Source: Myxococcota bacterium (GTDB lineage: Bacteria; Myxococcota_A; UBA9160; PR03). Taken from it: 31,769 nucleotides of DNA. Position numbers and translations under genes: made by a program. The notes beneath the pieces are model-generated. The model did not search any database. It saw only the letters and a program-made list of their open reading frames with translations, and was not told the DNA's origin. The stretch lies in assembly GCA_030066475.1 (NCBI GenBank), contig JASJBO010000007.1, positions 1 through 31,769 on the forward strand, in the 5' to 3' direction. Of the stretch, positions 17,261 through 24,034 are shown one piece after another (position 1 is the stretch's first letter; every line of letters begins with the position of its first letter).

Positions 17261-18514
17261 TCACTCCTTCGGCAGCCGGCTCAGGTACTCCAGGTCGGGC
17301 TTCTGGGTGTTCTTGGCCCCGACCAGCAGGATGCGGAAGCGGCGCTGACGCCCGTTCGTGTAGTAGATGCGGCCCTTGCCGGCGAAGCCCAGCTCGAAGA
17401 TCGTGAGGTGGGCGGGCAGGCCGCCGACCTTGCGCCGCACGGCCGCGCTCTCGAGGTCGTCCGAGAGCCGCTTGACCGCCTCCTCGGCGCGCAGCTTCAT
17501 GCTCTCGTCGCGCAGCGCCACCAGGTTGTCGATCGCGTTGTCGTCGATCTCGACGTTCTTGTAGAGCGTCCGCAGCCGCTTGCCCAGCTGCTCGGTCTCG
17601 CGAGCGCGTCCGCCGCGCCCGCCGCCGCCCCGCGAGGCGCGCTTCAGCTGGGCCTCGACGTTGCGCAGCTCCTCGTCCTTGCCGGCCAGGTCCGACAGGG
17701 CCTCGTCGAGCAGCTCCTCGAGCGCCTGCCGCTCGTCCTGGAGCGTCTGCTGCACCTGGCCGGCCTGCGCGCGCAGCTCGTGCTCGCGGCGGGCGAGGGC
17801 GTCGAGCTTCTCCTGGAGCCGCGCCCGCTCGTCCGAGAGCGAGCGGATCTCCTCGCTCACCTCGGCCTCGACCCGCTCCTCCATGCGCCGCGACAGCTCG
17901 CCCAGCTCCGCCTCGATGCGCGCGGCGCGCGCGGCCGTCTCGTCGCGGGCGCCGATCGCCGCGTCGAAGCGGGCGCGCTCCACACGCGTGCGGCGGCGGT
18001 CGTAGAGGAACAGCGTCTGGATCAGCAGCGCCGCGTAGACGATCAGGATCCCGTTGGCGGCCAGCGAGTTGTGCGGCACCGAGACCACCACGTCGACGGT
18101 GGCCGGCAGCAGCAGGTCGGCCTCGGCGCCGGCCGACACGGCGTCCCCGGGCATCGGCGAGGGGATGCGCCGGCCCCCGACGTACAGCGGCGTGCGGCCG
18201 TCGGCCCCCAGCACCAGCGCCGTGACGCGCACGCCGCCGATCCGGGTCCAGACCGACCCCTGCAGCACCTGGCCGACGCGGAGCTGGATCTGCTCCTGGA
18301 TCGGTCCCTCCAGCGGGTCCACCTGCGCGGCGTCGGTGACGGCCGCCTGGAACCGGACCTGCAGCATCTGCTCGAAGGCCTTGACCGAGAAGACGTAGAG
18401 CACGACGAAGCAGACGATCGCGACGTAGGTGACGCGGAAGGCGGCGATCCGGTCGAGCGACCCCGCCGCCCCCGAAGGAAACGCCTTACCCTGAAACGGA
18501 AGAGTTTTCCCCAT
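17261..18514 (-). CDS. Two-span membrane protein with coiled coil and RelE/HigB-like C-terminal domain
   Basis: 417 residues from ATG at 18514; an upstream in-frame GTG at 18586 is possible. Layout: short cytoplasmic N-terminus; transmembrane helix about 27-43; extracytoplasmic region 44-152; second helix about 153-171; a long Glu/Arg-rich coiled coil about 175-295; a Gly/Arg linker (RGGGGRGGR); and a compact C-terminal domain about 335-417. That domain has two helices (MKLRAEEAVKRLSDDLESAAV) followed by strands HLTIFELGFAGKGRIYY, RFRILLVGAKNTQ and a helix PDLEYLSRL, the order and spacing of RelE/HigB toxins. No antitoxin gene is adjacent. The topology is clear; the RelE-like assignment is by eye and could be a look-alike fold. 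A sigma-54-like site lies upstream. Confidence 0.75.
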   Translation of the reverse strand: MGKTLPFQGKAFPSGAAGSLDRIAAFRVTYVAIVCFVVLYVFSVKAFEQMLQVRFQAAVTDAAQVDPLEGPIQEQIQLRVGQVLQGSVWTRIGGVRVTALVLGADGRTPLYVGGRRIPSPMPGDAVSAGAEADLLLPATVDVVVSVPHNSLAANGILIVYAALLIQTLFLYDRRRTRVERARFDAAIGARDETAARAARIEAELGELSRRMEERVEAEVSEEIRSLSDERARLQEKLDALARREHELRAQAGQVQQTLQDERQALEELLDEALSDLAGKDEELRNVEAQLKRASRGGGGRGGRARETEQLGKRLRTLYKNVEIDDNAIDNLVALRDESMKLRAEEAVKRLSDDLESAAVRRKVGGLPAHLTIFELGFAGKGRIYYTNGRQRRFRILLVGAKNTQKPDLEYLSRLPKE

Positions 18515-18632
18515 CTCCCCGACAGCATAGGGGCGCCATTCGTCCGTCCCAATGGCCCAGGGTCCGCGCACGGGCCGTGTTGGCACCGAGGGCTTCCCCG
18601 CGGGCCCTCCCGCCGGGGGCGCAGCATGATTC

Positions 18633-18650
18633 TTGCAGGCTCACAGCCAG
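18633..18650 (-). promoter_or_regulatory. Possible sigma-54 promoter upstream of the coiled-coil membrane gene
   Basis: On the minus strand CTGGCTGTGAGCCTGCAA places GG and GC ten bases apart, with partial matches to TGGC and TTGCA. It would start near 18621, about 107 bases before the ATG at 18514. Weaker than the site before fliA. Confidence 0.35.
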
Positions 18651-18669
18651 GGTTTGACGCGAGCGCCCC

Positions 18670-19017
18670 GTGCCGAATTCGGGGCGGCGAGGACTGGCGT
18701 TGGAGCAGGAGCGACGCAGGCCGTCCCGCGCCTCCTACGAGGGGTGGGTCGAGATCGTGGCGGACGGCCGCCGCCGCCTGGCGTCCGGCTGCGATCTCTC
18801 TGCAGGGGGCATCGGGATGCGCCTGAACCACGACCCGCCGTCGAGCGGCACCGCCGTCACCAGCGAGTTCGCGCTGCCCGGCATCTCGCTGCCATTGGCG
18901 CTCGAGGGCCGCGTGGCCTGGGTGGACCTGGCCAGCGGCCGGCTCGGCGTGCGCTTCGAGCCCCTCGACGCGAGCCTCGCGGAGCTGCTCGACAGTTATG
19001 TGGCGGGCGGTCTCTAG
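18670..19017 (+). CDS. PilZ-domain protein (c-di-GMP binding)
   Basis: 115 residues from GTG at 18670; a TTG at 18700 with GAGG upstream would give a 105-residue form starting just before the ERRRPSR motif. PilZ hallmarks: an Arg-rich RRRPSR element (RxxxR type), then the D-x-S-x-x-G motif in GCDLSAGGIGM, a beta-barrel pattern (GVAWVDLASGRLGVRF-like strands) and a final helix (AELLDSYV). It should bind cyclic di-GMP and relay it to a partner protein. It has no other domain and no cyclase or pilus gene nearby. Confidence 0.85.
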   Translation: MPNSGRRGLALEQERRRPSRASYEGWVEIVADGRRRLASGCDLSAGGIGMRLNHDPPSSGTAVTSEFALPGISLPLALEGRVAWVDLASGRLGVRFEPLDASLAELLDSYVAGGL

Positions 19018-19042
19018 GCGCTTCGGTAGGCCGCGATGCTGG

Positions 19043-19420
19043 CGCGAACACGTCTTGGTGGACTCCGCTCGCCTTCGGCTCGCTGCGCGCTCCGGCGGGA
19101 AGACCCGCCTCCGCTTGCGGCTTCCCCCTGCGGACCAGCCGGGTGCCGGGGCGAGCGCGGCCTTGTGGACTCCGCTCGCCTTCGGCTCGCTGCGCGCTCC
19201 GCCGCTGCGCGGCTCCGCTTGCGGCTTCCCCCTGCGATCTTGGCGGAGATGGCTTCGGGAGCTGCGGGCGTGAGGCCGTCTCGCCGGCCTGCCAGCCCGG
19301 TCCGAAGCCGCGACGGCCGCCCGCGCAAGCGCCGCCCTCGAAGCCCGAGCAGCGCGCCTCTGCCCACGCGGCGCGCGCAGCGAGGCGAAGCCGAGCGAAG
19401 TCCACCAAGACGTGTTCGCG
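19043..19420. mobile_element. Dispersed REP-like repeat, array D, bounded by a 22-bp perfect inverted repeat
   Basis: Two direct copies (core near 19067 and 19171) and one inverted copy (core near 19380-19396). The outer ends are perfect inverted repeats of 22 bp: 19043-19064 (CGCGAACACGTCTTGGTGG...) and 19399-19420. Counting the adjacent core, the imperfect inverted repeat reaches about 50 bp, with the two cores differing at exactly the paired positions 6 and 12. The interior holds the second copy of the 118-bp centre (19217-19334). This fills the gap between the PilZ and methyltransferase genes (19018-19447). No transposase is inside, so it looks like a non-autonomous, MITE- or REPIN-like unit. 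Confidence 0.75.
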
Positions 19421-19447
19421 TCCCACCGAGCCCCTAACCTCCGCCGC

Positions 19448-20242
19448 ATGCGAGTCGTCGATCTCGACCGGGACATGAGCGATGTGATTCCGACGGGGAC
19501 TACGCTGGACAGCGAGTTTCTGTTCGAGCGGATGACCGAGGAGACGCTGGCGCTGGCGGGGGCGGAGCCGGGGCGGCGGGTGCTCGACGTGGCGAGCGGC
19601 TTCGGGCAGGACGCGATCGAGATGGCGCGGCGCGGGGCGCGGGTGGTGGCGGCCGAGCCGTCCGAGCGCATGACGGCCTGGGCGCGGCTCCAGAGCGAGA
19701 AGGCCACCGGGCCGTTGCCCCTCTGGGTGCGGGGCTGGTCGGACGCGCTGCCGTTCGCCGACGCGAGCTTCGACGCCGTCATCTGCAAGGGCGCCATCGA
19801 CCACTTCGACCGGCCCGAGCTGGCGATTGCCGAGATGGCGCGCGTGACGCGTCCCGAGGGCCGCGTGGTGCTGGCGATCGCGAACTTCGAGTCGTTCTCG
19901 TGCCGGGCGGCGCGCGCCGTCGACGAGGTGAACGAGCGCTGGCTGGGCGGCAGCGTGCCGCGCGGCCGCCGCCACTACGACGTCCCGGCCGACCACTTCA
20001 CCCGCTACGAGGTGGACCTGATGCGCGAGCAGGCGGCCCGCTCGCTCGACCTCGAGGTGGTGCGCGGCGTCTCGCTCGCCTGGGGCCTGCCCTGGTGGAC
20101 CCGCTCGGTCGACAAGCTGCCGCGCGGGCTGGGGATGTCGATCCTTCAGGCGCTCGACGCGCTGGCCGGCCGGCGTCCCGATCTGGCCGACGTCGTCGTG
20201 TTGGCCGGGCGACCGCGCCGCGCGGCGAGGACCGCCCGGTAG
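19448..20242 (+). CDS. Class I SAM-dependent methyltransferase
   Basis: 264 residues from ATG at 19448; the frame stays open upstream into the repeat, but this ATG starts a normal N-terminus. SAM-binding motif I is VLDVASGFGQD; motif II acidic end VVAAEPSERM; post-motifs DALPFADASFDAVICKGAIDHF and PEGRVVLAIANFESF. This is a methyltransferase-11 type fold acting in the cytoplasm on an unknown acceptor. The next genes are glycosyltransferases and a second methyltransferase, so the substrate may be a glycan or lipid-linked sugar. Its last 97 bases overlap the 3' end of the convergent glycosyltransferase gene. Confidence 0.85.
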   Translation: MRVVDLDRDMSDVIPTGTTLDSEFLFERMTEETLALAGAEPGRRVLDVASGFGQDAIEMARRGARVVAAEPSERMTAWARLQSEKATGPLPLWVRGWSDALPFADASFDAVICKGAIDHFDRPELAIAEMARVTRPEGRVVLAIANFESFSCRAARAVDEVNERWLGGSVPRGRRHYDVPADHFTRYEVDLMREQAARSLDLEVVRGVSLAWGLPWWTRSVDKLPRGLGMSILQALDALAGRRPDLADVVVLAGRPRRAARTAR

Positions 20243-21477
20243 ACGTCGGCCGTGCGCGCCGCCACGCGCGGCCAGCCGTAGGCGGCCTCGATGCGCGCCG
20301 GGGCCGCTGCACCCAGGCGCGCGCGGGAATCGGGCTGCTCGAGCAGCGTGTCGATGCCCTTGGCCAGCGCGTCCGGGTCGCCGGGCGCGACCACCACACC
20401 GCCGCCCGCGGTCTCCATCAGCTCCGGCAGCGCGCCCGCGCGCGTCGCCACGACCGGCGTGCCGCACGCCATCGCCTCCGCCGCCGGCAGCCCGAAGCCC
20501 TCGTAGAGCGACGGCACCACCACCAGCGTGGCGCGCTGGTACAGGCGCACCAGCTCGTCGACGGGCACGCGCCCCGCGATGCGCAGCCGATCGTCCACGC
20601 CCAGGCGCCGCGCGCGCTTGCGGGCGCCGTGCTCGGCGTGGTCGTCGTCGACCAGCGTGAGCCGCACGTGCGGCGGCAGCTTCGCGAGGGCGCGGACCAG
20701 CACGGCCACGCCCTTGTTGGGGTCGGCCGCGCGGCCCACACACAGCAGCTCCGCCGGGGCGCGCGGCTGACTCGGGTCGGGCCGGAACAGCCCCGTGTCG
20801 AGTCCGTTGCCCAGCATGTGCAGCCGCTCGGGCCGCACGCCGAAGTCGTCGGTGATCTGCTCGGCGCTCGCGCGCGACGAGGTGATCACCCCGTCCAGAT
20901 GGCGCGCCACGAAGCCCTGCATGCCCACCGGGTGGAACTCGACGGTGCCGATGCGGTCGCGAAGGGTGCGGTCGCGCCGGAACGAGGCGCGCCGGTCCAT
21001 CGTGAGCGGGTGGTGCACCGTGGTCACCACCGGCAGCCCCAGCGCGCGGATCCCGAGCAGGCCCCAGCCGAGGCACTGGACGTCGTGCACCACGTCGTAG
21101 CGCCGGCCGGCGCGCAGGCGGCGCGCCAGCTCGCGCAGGGCGCGCACGCTGAACACGAACGGCTCGGGGAAGAAGCCGATCCGGCTGGCGGCCAGCTCGT
21201 AGAAGCGCAGCGGCGAGAGCACCGACGCGGGCCGCTCGGCGGGCAGGAAGTGCGCCCAGTCCTTCAGGAACCACTTGGCCCAGAACTCGTCGTTCGGCAC
21301 CCGGTGCACCGCGCGCGCGAACGGCATCGGGTCGGGGTAGGGCGGCCCCACCACGACGTCGACGTCGTGGCCGAGCCGCGCCAGCTCGCGCGCCAGGAAC
21401 CACAGGTAGATGCCCTGGCCGCCGCAGTTCATGTTGCCGCGGTAGGCCACGAAGCAGATGCGGAGCGGGCGGGTCAC
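20146..21477 (-). CDS. GT4-family glycosyltransferase (first of two paralogues)
   Basis: 443 residues from GTG at 21477, overlapping the upstream methyltransferase stop as GTGA. GT-B fold: N-terminal ICFVAYRGNMNCGGQGIYLWFLARELARLGHDVDVV, then a C-terminal nucleotide-sugar domain with LLCVGRAADPNKGVAVLVRAL and the E-x7-E region SLYEGFGLPAAEAMACGTPVV. It probably transfers a sugar in making a surface polysaccharide or glycolipid; sugar and acceptor cannot be told. The natural end of the fold is near VYRAVLAARRG; the last 20 or so residues are low complexity and lie antisense to the convergent methyltransferase gene. Confidence 0.88.
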   Translation of the reverse strand: MTRPLRICFVAYRGNMNCGGQGIYLWFLARELARLGHDVDVVVGPPYPDPMPFARAVHRVPNDEFWAKWFLKDWAHFLPAERPASVLSPLRFYELAASRIGFFPEPFVFSVRALRELARRLRAGRRYDVVHDVQCLGWGLLGIRALGLPVVTTVHHPLTMDRRASFRRDRTLRDRIGTVEFHPVGMQGFVARHLDGVITSSRASAEQITDDFGVRPERLHMLGNGLDTGLFRPDPSQPRAPAELLCVGRAADPNKGVAVLVRALAKLPPHVRLTLVDDDHAEHGARKRARRLGVDDRLRIAGRVPVDELVRLYQRATLVVVPSLYEGFGLPAAEAMACGTPVVATRAGALPELMETAGGGVVVAPGDPDALAKGIDTLLEQPDSRARLGAAAPARIEAAYGWPRVAARTADVYRAVLAARRGRPANTTTSARSGRRPASASSA

Positions 21478-22199
21478 GCCGCCCGGGCCGGCGCTGCGGC
21501 CTCCCTCTGCGTGTAGAGGACGAGGCTCTTCGGGCAGATGTAGTTCAGGATGCGCTTCTCGACGGCGTCCATCAGACGCGAGCCGGTGGCGCGGATCAGG
21601 AACAGCCGGTAGGCCTGCACCAGCCGGTTCGGCTCGGCGCGCGGCAGGCCGACCGCCGAGCGCAGCACCCAGTAGGGCGTGTGGAAGCCGTGCGCGAAGC
21701 CCACGCCGCGCGCCGCGAGCCCGGCGCGCGAGAGGGCGGCCGACAGCTCGCGCGGCTCGAAGATGCGGATGTGCCCGCCCGGCGACTCGAAGTACTCGTC
21801 GCCGAGCCGCAGGTACAGGTGCTCGCTCGTCGCGGTCGGCACCGTGACGGCGCAGGTGCCGCCCGGGCGCAGCACGCGCGCCAGCTCGCGCGCGGCGGCG
21901 CCAAAGTCGTGCACGTGCTCCATCACCTCGGAGCAGATCACCCGGTCGAAGCAGCCGTCGTCGAAGGGCAGGCGGAACGCGTCGCCGCGCAGCATGGCCC
22001 CGAGCCGGCCCTTCTCGCGGCCGCGCTCGCGCAGCCCGCCGGCCGCCGCCCGCAGCGAGGGCAGGTCGAGGTCGAGCCCCACCACGTGGGCGCCGCGCTC
22101 GAGGGCGCCGAAGCAGTGGCGCCCCTCGCCGCAGCCCACGTCCAGCAGCCGGTCGCCGCTGGCGATCTCAAGCCGCTCGAGATCGACCGTGAGCAGCAC
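21474..22199 (-). CDS. Class I SAM-dependent methyltransferase between two glycosyltransferases
   Basis: 241 residues from GTG at 22199, which lies 32 bases inside the end of the upstream glycosyltransferase gene. SAM motif I LLDVGCGEGRHCFGAL, acidic loop VVGLDLD, then LPFDDGCFDRVICSEVMEHV and LRPGGTCAVTVPT. UbiE/COQ5-like methyltransferase-11 fold. The overlapping gene ends on both sides indicate a tightly coupled operon, so its substrate is probably the glycan or lipid carrier made by the two glycosyltransferases. Specificity unknown. Confidence 0.87.
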   Translation of the reverse strand: MLLTVDLERLEIASGDRLLDVGCGEGRHCFGALERGAHVVGLDLDLPSLRAAAGGLRERGREKGRLGAMLRGDAFRLPFDDGCFDRVICSEVMEHVHDFGAAARELARVLRPGGTCAVTVPTATSEHLYLRLGDEYFESPGGHIRIFEPRELSAALSRAGLAARGVGFAHGFHTPYWVLRSAVGLPRAEPNRLVQAYRLFLIRATGSRLMDAVEKRILNYICPKSLVLYTQREAAAPARAA

Positions 22200-23427
22200 G
22201 CTGCACGTCCTCGAAGACCTCGACCAGGCGCGCCGCGGCCTGGTCCCAGCGGAACACGTTCTCGACCCGCGCGCGCGCGGCGCGCCCCATCTGCTCCAGC
22301 CGCACCGGGTCGGCGAGCAGGCGGGAGATGGCGTCGGCCAGGGCGCGCGGGTTGCGCGGCGGCACCAGCAGCCCGGCCTCCCCGTCGCTGCCCACCACCT
22401 CGGGCAGGGCGCCCGCCGCGTTGGCGATCACCGGCAGGCCGCACGCCATCGCCTCGCTGGCCGGGAACCCGAAGCCCTCGAAGAACGACGGCACCACCGC
22501 GATGCGGGCCGTCGAGTACTCCGCGATCAGGTCCTCGAGCTCGAACCAGCGCTTCTCGAGCACCACCCGCTTCTCGAGGCCGTGCTTCCGGATCCGCTGC
22601 GGCACCAGACCGTGGTCGGGGATGCGGCCGTCGACGATCTTGAGCGTCACGTGCTCGGGCAGCAGCTCGAGCGCGCGCAGCAGGGTGCCGATCCCCTTCT
22701 TGCGGTCCTCGGTGCGGCCGACGAACAGCAGGTCGGTCTCGACGCGCTTCTGCGGGTGGGGCCGGAACAGCGACGCGTCGGTGCCGTTGTAGACGACCGC
22801 CACCTCCTTCTCCGGAATCCCGAAGTAGCGCTCGATCTCGCGGCGCGACGCCTCGCTGACCGTCACGATCTTGTCGAGCCGCGGCGCGACCATCTGCTGC
22901 ATGAAGAGCGGGAAGTAGAGCGTGCGCTTGACCTTCTTGCGCAGGCTCGGATCGATCGCGAAGTCGGCCTCGCGGTCGATGTGGAGCGGGTGGTGGATCA
23001 CCGAGACCACCGGCACGCCGGTGGCGCGAATCCCCAGCAGGCCCCAGCTCAGGCACTGGTTGTCGAACACCACGTCGAAGCGGTAGCGGCGCTGCAGCTC
23101 GCGCCAGCGCATCAGCAGGCGCAGCCCGAAGGTCTGCATCTCGGGGAACACGCCGAAGCGCGACACCCCCAGCTCCCAGAGGTTGAGCGGCTGGAGCAGG
23201 CGCAGCGGCTTCTCGCGCTGGAACACGTCGGGCGACGGCACCCCGAACACGTTCTCGTTCGGGACCACGTGCAGCGGGATGCCCGGGTCGAGCTCGGGGA
23301 GCGGCGGGCCGGCGATCACGTGGACGTCGTGGCCCGCCCGCTTCCACTCGCGGGCGAGATACGCGGCGTAGATGCCCTGACCGCCGCAGTACATGTTGCC
23401 GCGGTAGGTGAGCAGCGCGATGCGCAC
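22168..23427 (-). CDS. GT4-family glycosyltransferase (second paralogue)
   Basis: 419 residues from GTG at 23427. It starts VRIALLTYRGNMYCGGQGIYAAYLAREWKRAGHDVHVIAGPP, closely matching the start of the other glycosyltransferase in this operon. Both also share a CLSWGLLGIRA or CLGWGLLGIRA segment and HHPL. The donor-binding half has DLLFVGRTEDRKKGIGTLLRAL and SFFEGFGFPASEAMACGLPVIA. GT-B retaining family with unknown sugar specificity. It lies 11 bases downstream of a small membrane-protein gene, whose product might anchor or assist it. Confidence 0.88.
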   Translation of the reverse strand: MRIALLTYRGNMYCGGQGIYAAYLAREWKRAGHDVHVIAGPPLPELDPGIPLHVVPNENVFGVPSPDVFQREKPLRLLQPLNLWELGVSRFGVFPEMQTFGLRLLMRWRELQRRYRFDVVFDNQCLSWGLLGIRATGVPVVSVIHHPLHIDREADFAIDPSLRKKVKRTLYFPLFMQQMVAPRLDKIVTVSEASRREIERYFGIPEKEVAVVYNGTDASLFRPHPQKRVETDLLFVGRTEDRKKGIGTLLRALELLPEHVTLKIVDGRIPDHGLVPQRIRKHGLEKRVVLEKRWFELEDLIAEYSTARIAVVPSFFEGFGFPASEAMACGLPVIANAAGALPEVVGSDGEAGLLVPPRNPRALADAISRLLADPVRLEQMGRAARARVENVFRWDQAAARLVEVFEDVQRAAHGRSRAA

Positions 23428-23438
23428 CGGCGGCCCGC

Positions 23439-23678
23439 CTAGCTCGAGGCGTCGGACGCGGGCTCGCCGTCCGGTGCGTCGTCCTCGGGCTCGACCTGGA
23501 CGCTGTAGATCGTCCAGCCCACCCAGAAGGTGAGGCCGAGCACGAACAGCGTGAGGATCGAGACGGGGATCGCGAGCGCCAGGTAGCTGCCGCGCAGCAC
23601 GCCGATCAGGAACAGCAGGGCCGCGAGGGCGGCGCCCACGCAGATCAGGCCGCCCTGGAGTCGGGAGGAGTCGTTCAT
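23439..23678 (-). CDS. Small two-span membrane protein, unknown function
   Basis: 79 residues from ATG at 23678, with GGAAGG about 11 bases upstream. Two hydrophobic helices (about 10-28 GLICVGAALAALLFLIGVL and 34-56 LAIPVSILTLFVLGLTFWVGWTI), then an acidic tail (EPEDDAPDGEP). No family recognised. It is the first gene of the glycosyltransferase/methyltransferase operon and directly downstream of the 6S-like RNA. Confidence 0.7.
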   Translation of the reverse strand: MNDSSRLQGGLICVGAALAALLFLIGVLRGSYLALAIPVSILTLFVLGLTFWVGWTIYSVQVEPEDDAPDGEPASDASS

Positions 23679-23746
23679 CGCGAGGGCGTCCTTCCTTCGG
23701 ATCGGGGCACGGGTCCGCGGGTCGGGACCGGGAGGGGGTCGAGTGG

Positions 23747-23778
23747 CCGCGGGCGCGGCCCCTCAGCCGCGCCCGCGG
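23747..23778 (-). terminator. 12-bp GC hairpin downstream of the 6S-like RNA
   Basis: CCGCGGGCGCGG (23747-23758) and CCGCGCCCGCGG (23767-23778) form a perfect 12-bp stem with an 8-base loop, a few bases after the proposed 3' end of the RNA. There is no U-run, so it may mark the RNA end or a processing stop rather than act as a classical intrinsic terminator. Confidence 0.45.
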
Positions 23779-23782
23779 GCGA

Positions 23783-23959
23783 TCCGCCGCTTGGCCGTGG
23801 GGAAGAAGGCTCAACCTGGCATCTACCAGGTGGGCTCCGTATCGCCGGACTTCGCTTCCCGAGCCCAAGGCGTCGGGCGCTCGGTCACGCCGAGGCACGG
23901 ATCCCGTGTTGAACCTACCGGGTCGAGCGTCGACTCCCCTCACGAACCGGGCAGACGGC
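23783..23959 (-). ncRNA. ssrS: Probable 6S RNA
   Basis: About 177 bases on the minus strand with the 6S plan: closing stem, central bubble, apical stem. The 5' end (GCCGUCUGCCCGGUUCGUG, from 23959) pairs imperfectly with the 3' end (CUUCCCCACGGCCAAGCGGC, 23805-23786) over about 20 pairs. The bubble follows, with 5' strand about 23933-23906 and 3' strand about 23831-23806. The 3' strand of the bubble contains a small hairpin, CCUGG-UAGAUG-CCAGG. Then GGGAUCCGU (23905-23897) pairs with ACGGAGCCC (23840-23832) at eight of nine positions, and an apical CUCGG...CCGAG hairpin caps the rod. A consensus-like promoter places the start exactly at the closing stem. Such RNAs bind the housekeeping RNA polymerase holoenzyme as a promoter mimic. 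Structure was worked out by hand; identity is inferred from architecture, not sequence search. Confidence 0.65.
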
Positions 23960-23964
23960 GCCGA

Positions 23965-23993
23965 AGTATTCGCGTCGCTGACTGTCGTGTCAA
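23965..23993 (-). promoter_or_regulatory. Sigma-70 promoter of the 6S-like RNA
   Basis: On the minus strand, -35 TTGACA (23993-23988), a 17-bp spacer and -10 AATACT (23970-23965). The expected start, near 23958-23959, coincides with the first paired base of the RNA's closing stem. Promoter and structure were found independently, which strengthens both. Confidence 0.65.
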
Positions 23994-24034
23994 TGAACCG
24001 GCCCCGAGGGGTCGGTCGGGGTAAGCTGCGGGCC

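Noticed and set aside
20146..23678. Horizontal-transfer island for the glycosyltransferase cluster
   Set aside because: Base and codon composition look like the neighbours, and no tRNA, integrase or attachment repeats were seen.
23780..23960. tmRNA or SRP RNA instead of 6S RNA
   Set aside because: No tRNA-like T-loop/CCA end, no tag-peptide frame and no SRP core GGAAG/AGCA motifs. The two-stem rod with a central bubble fits 6S better.
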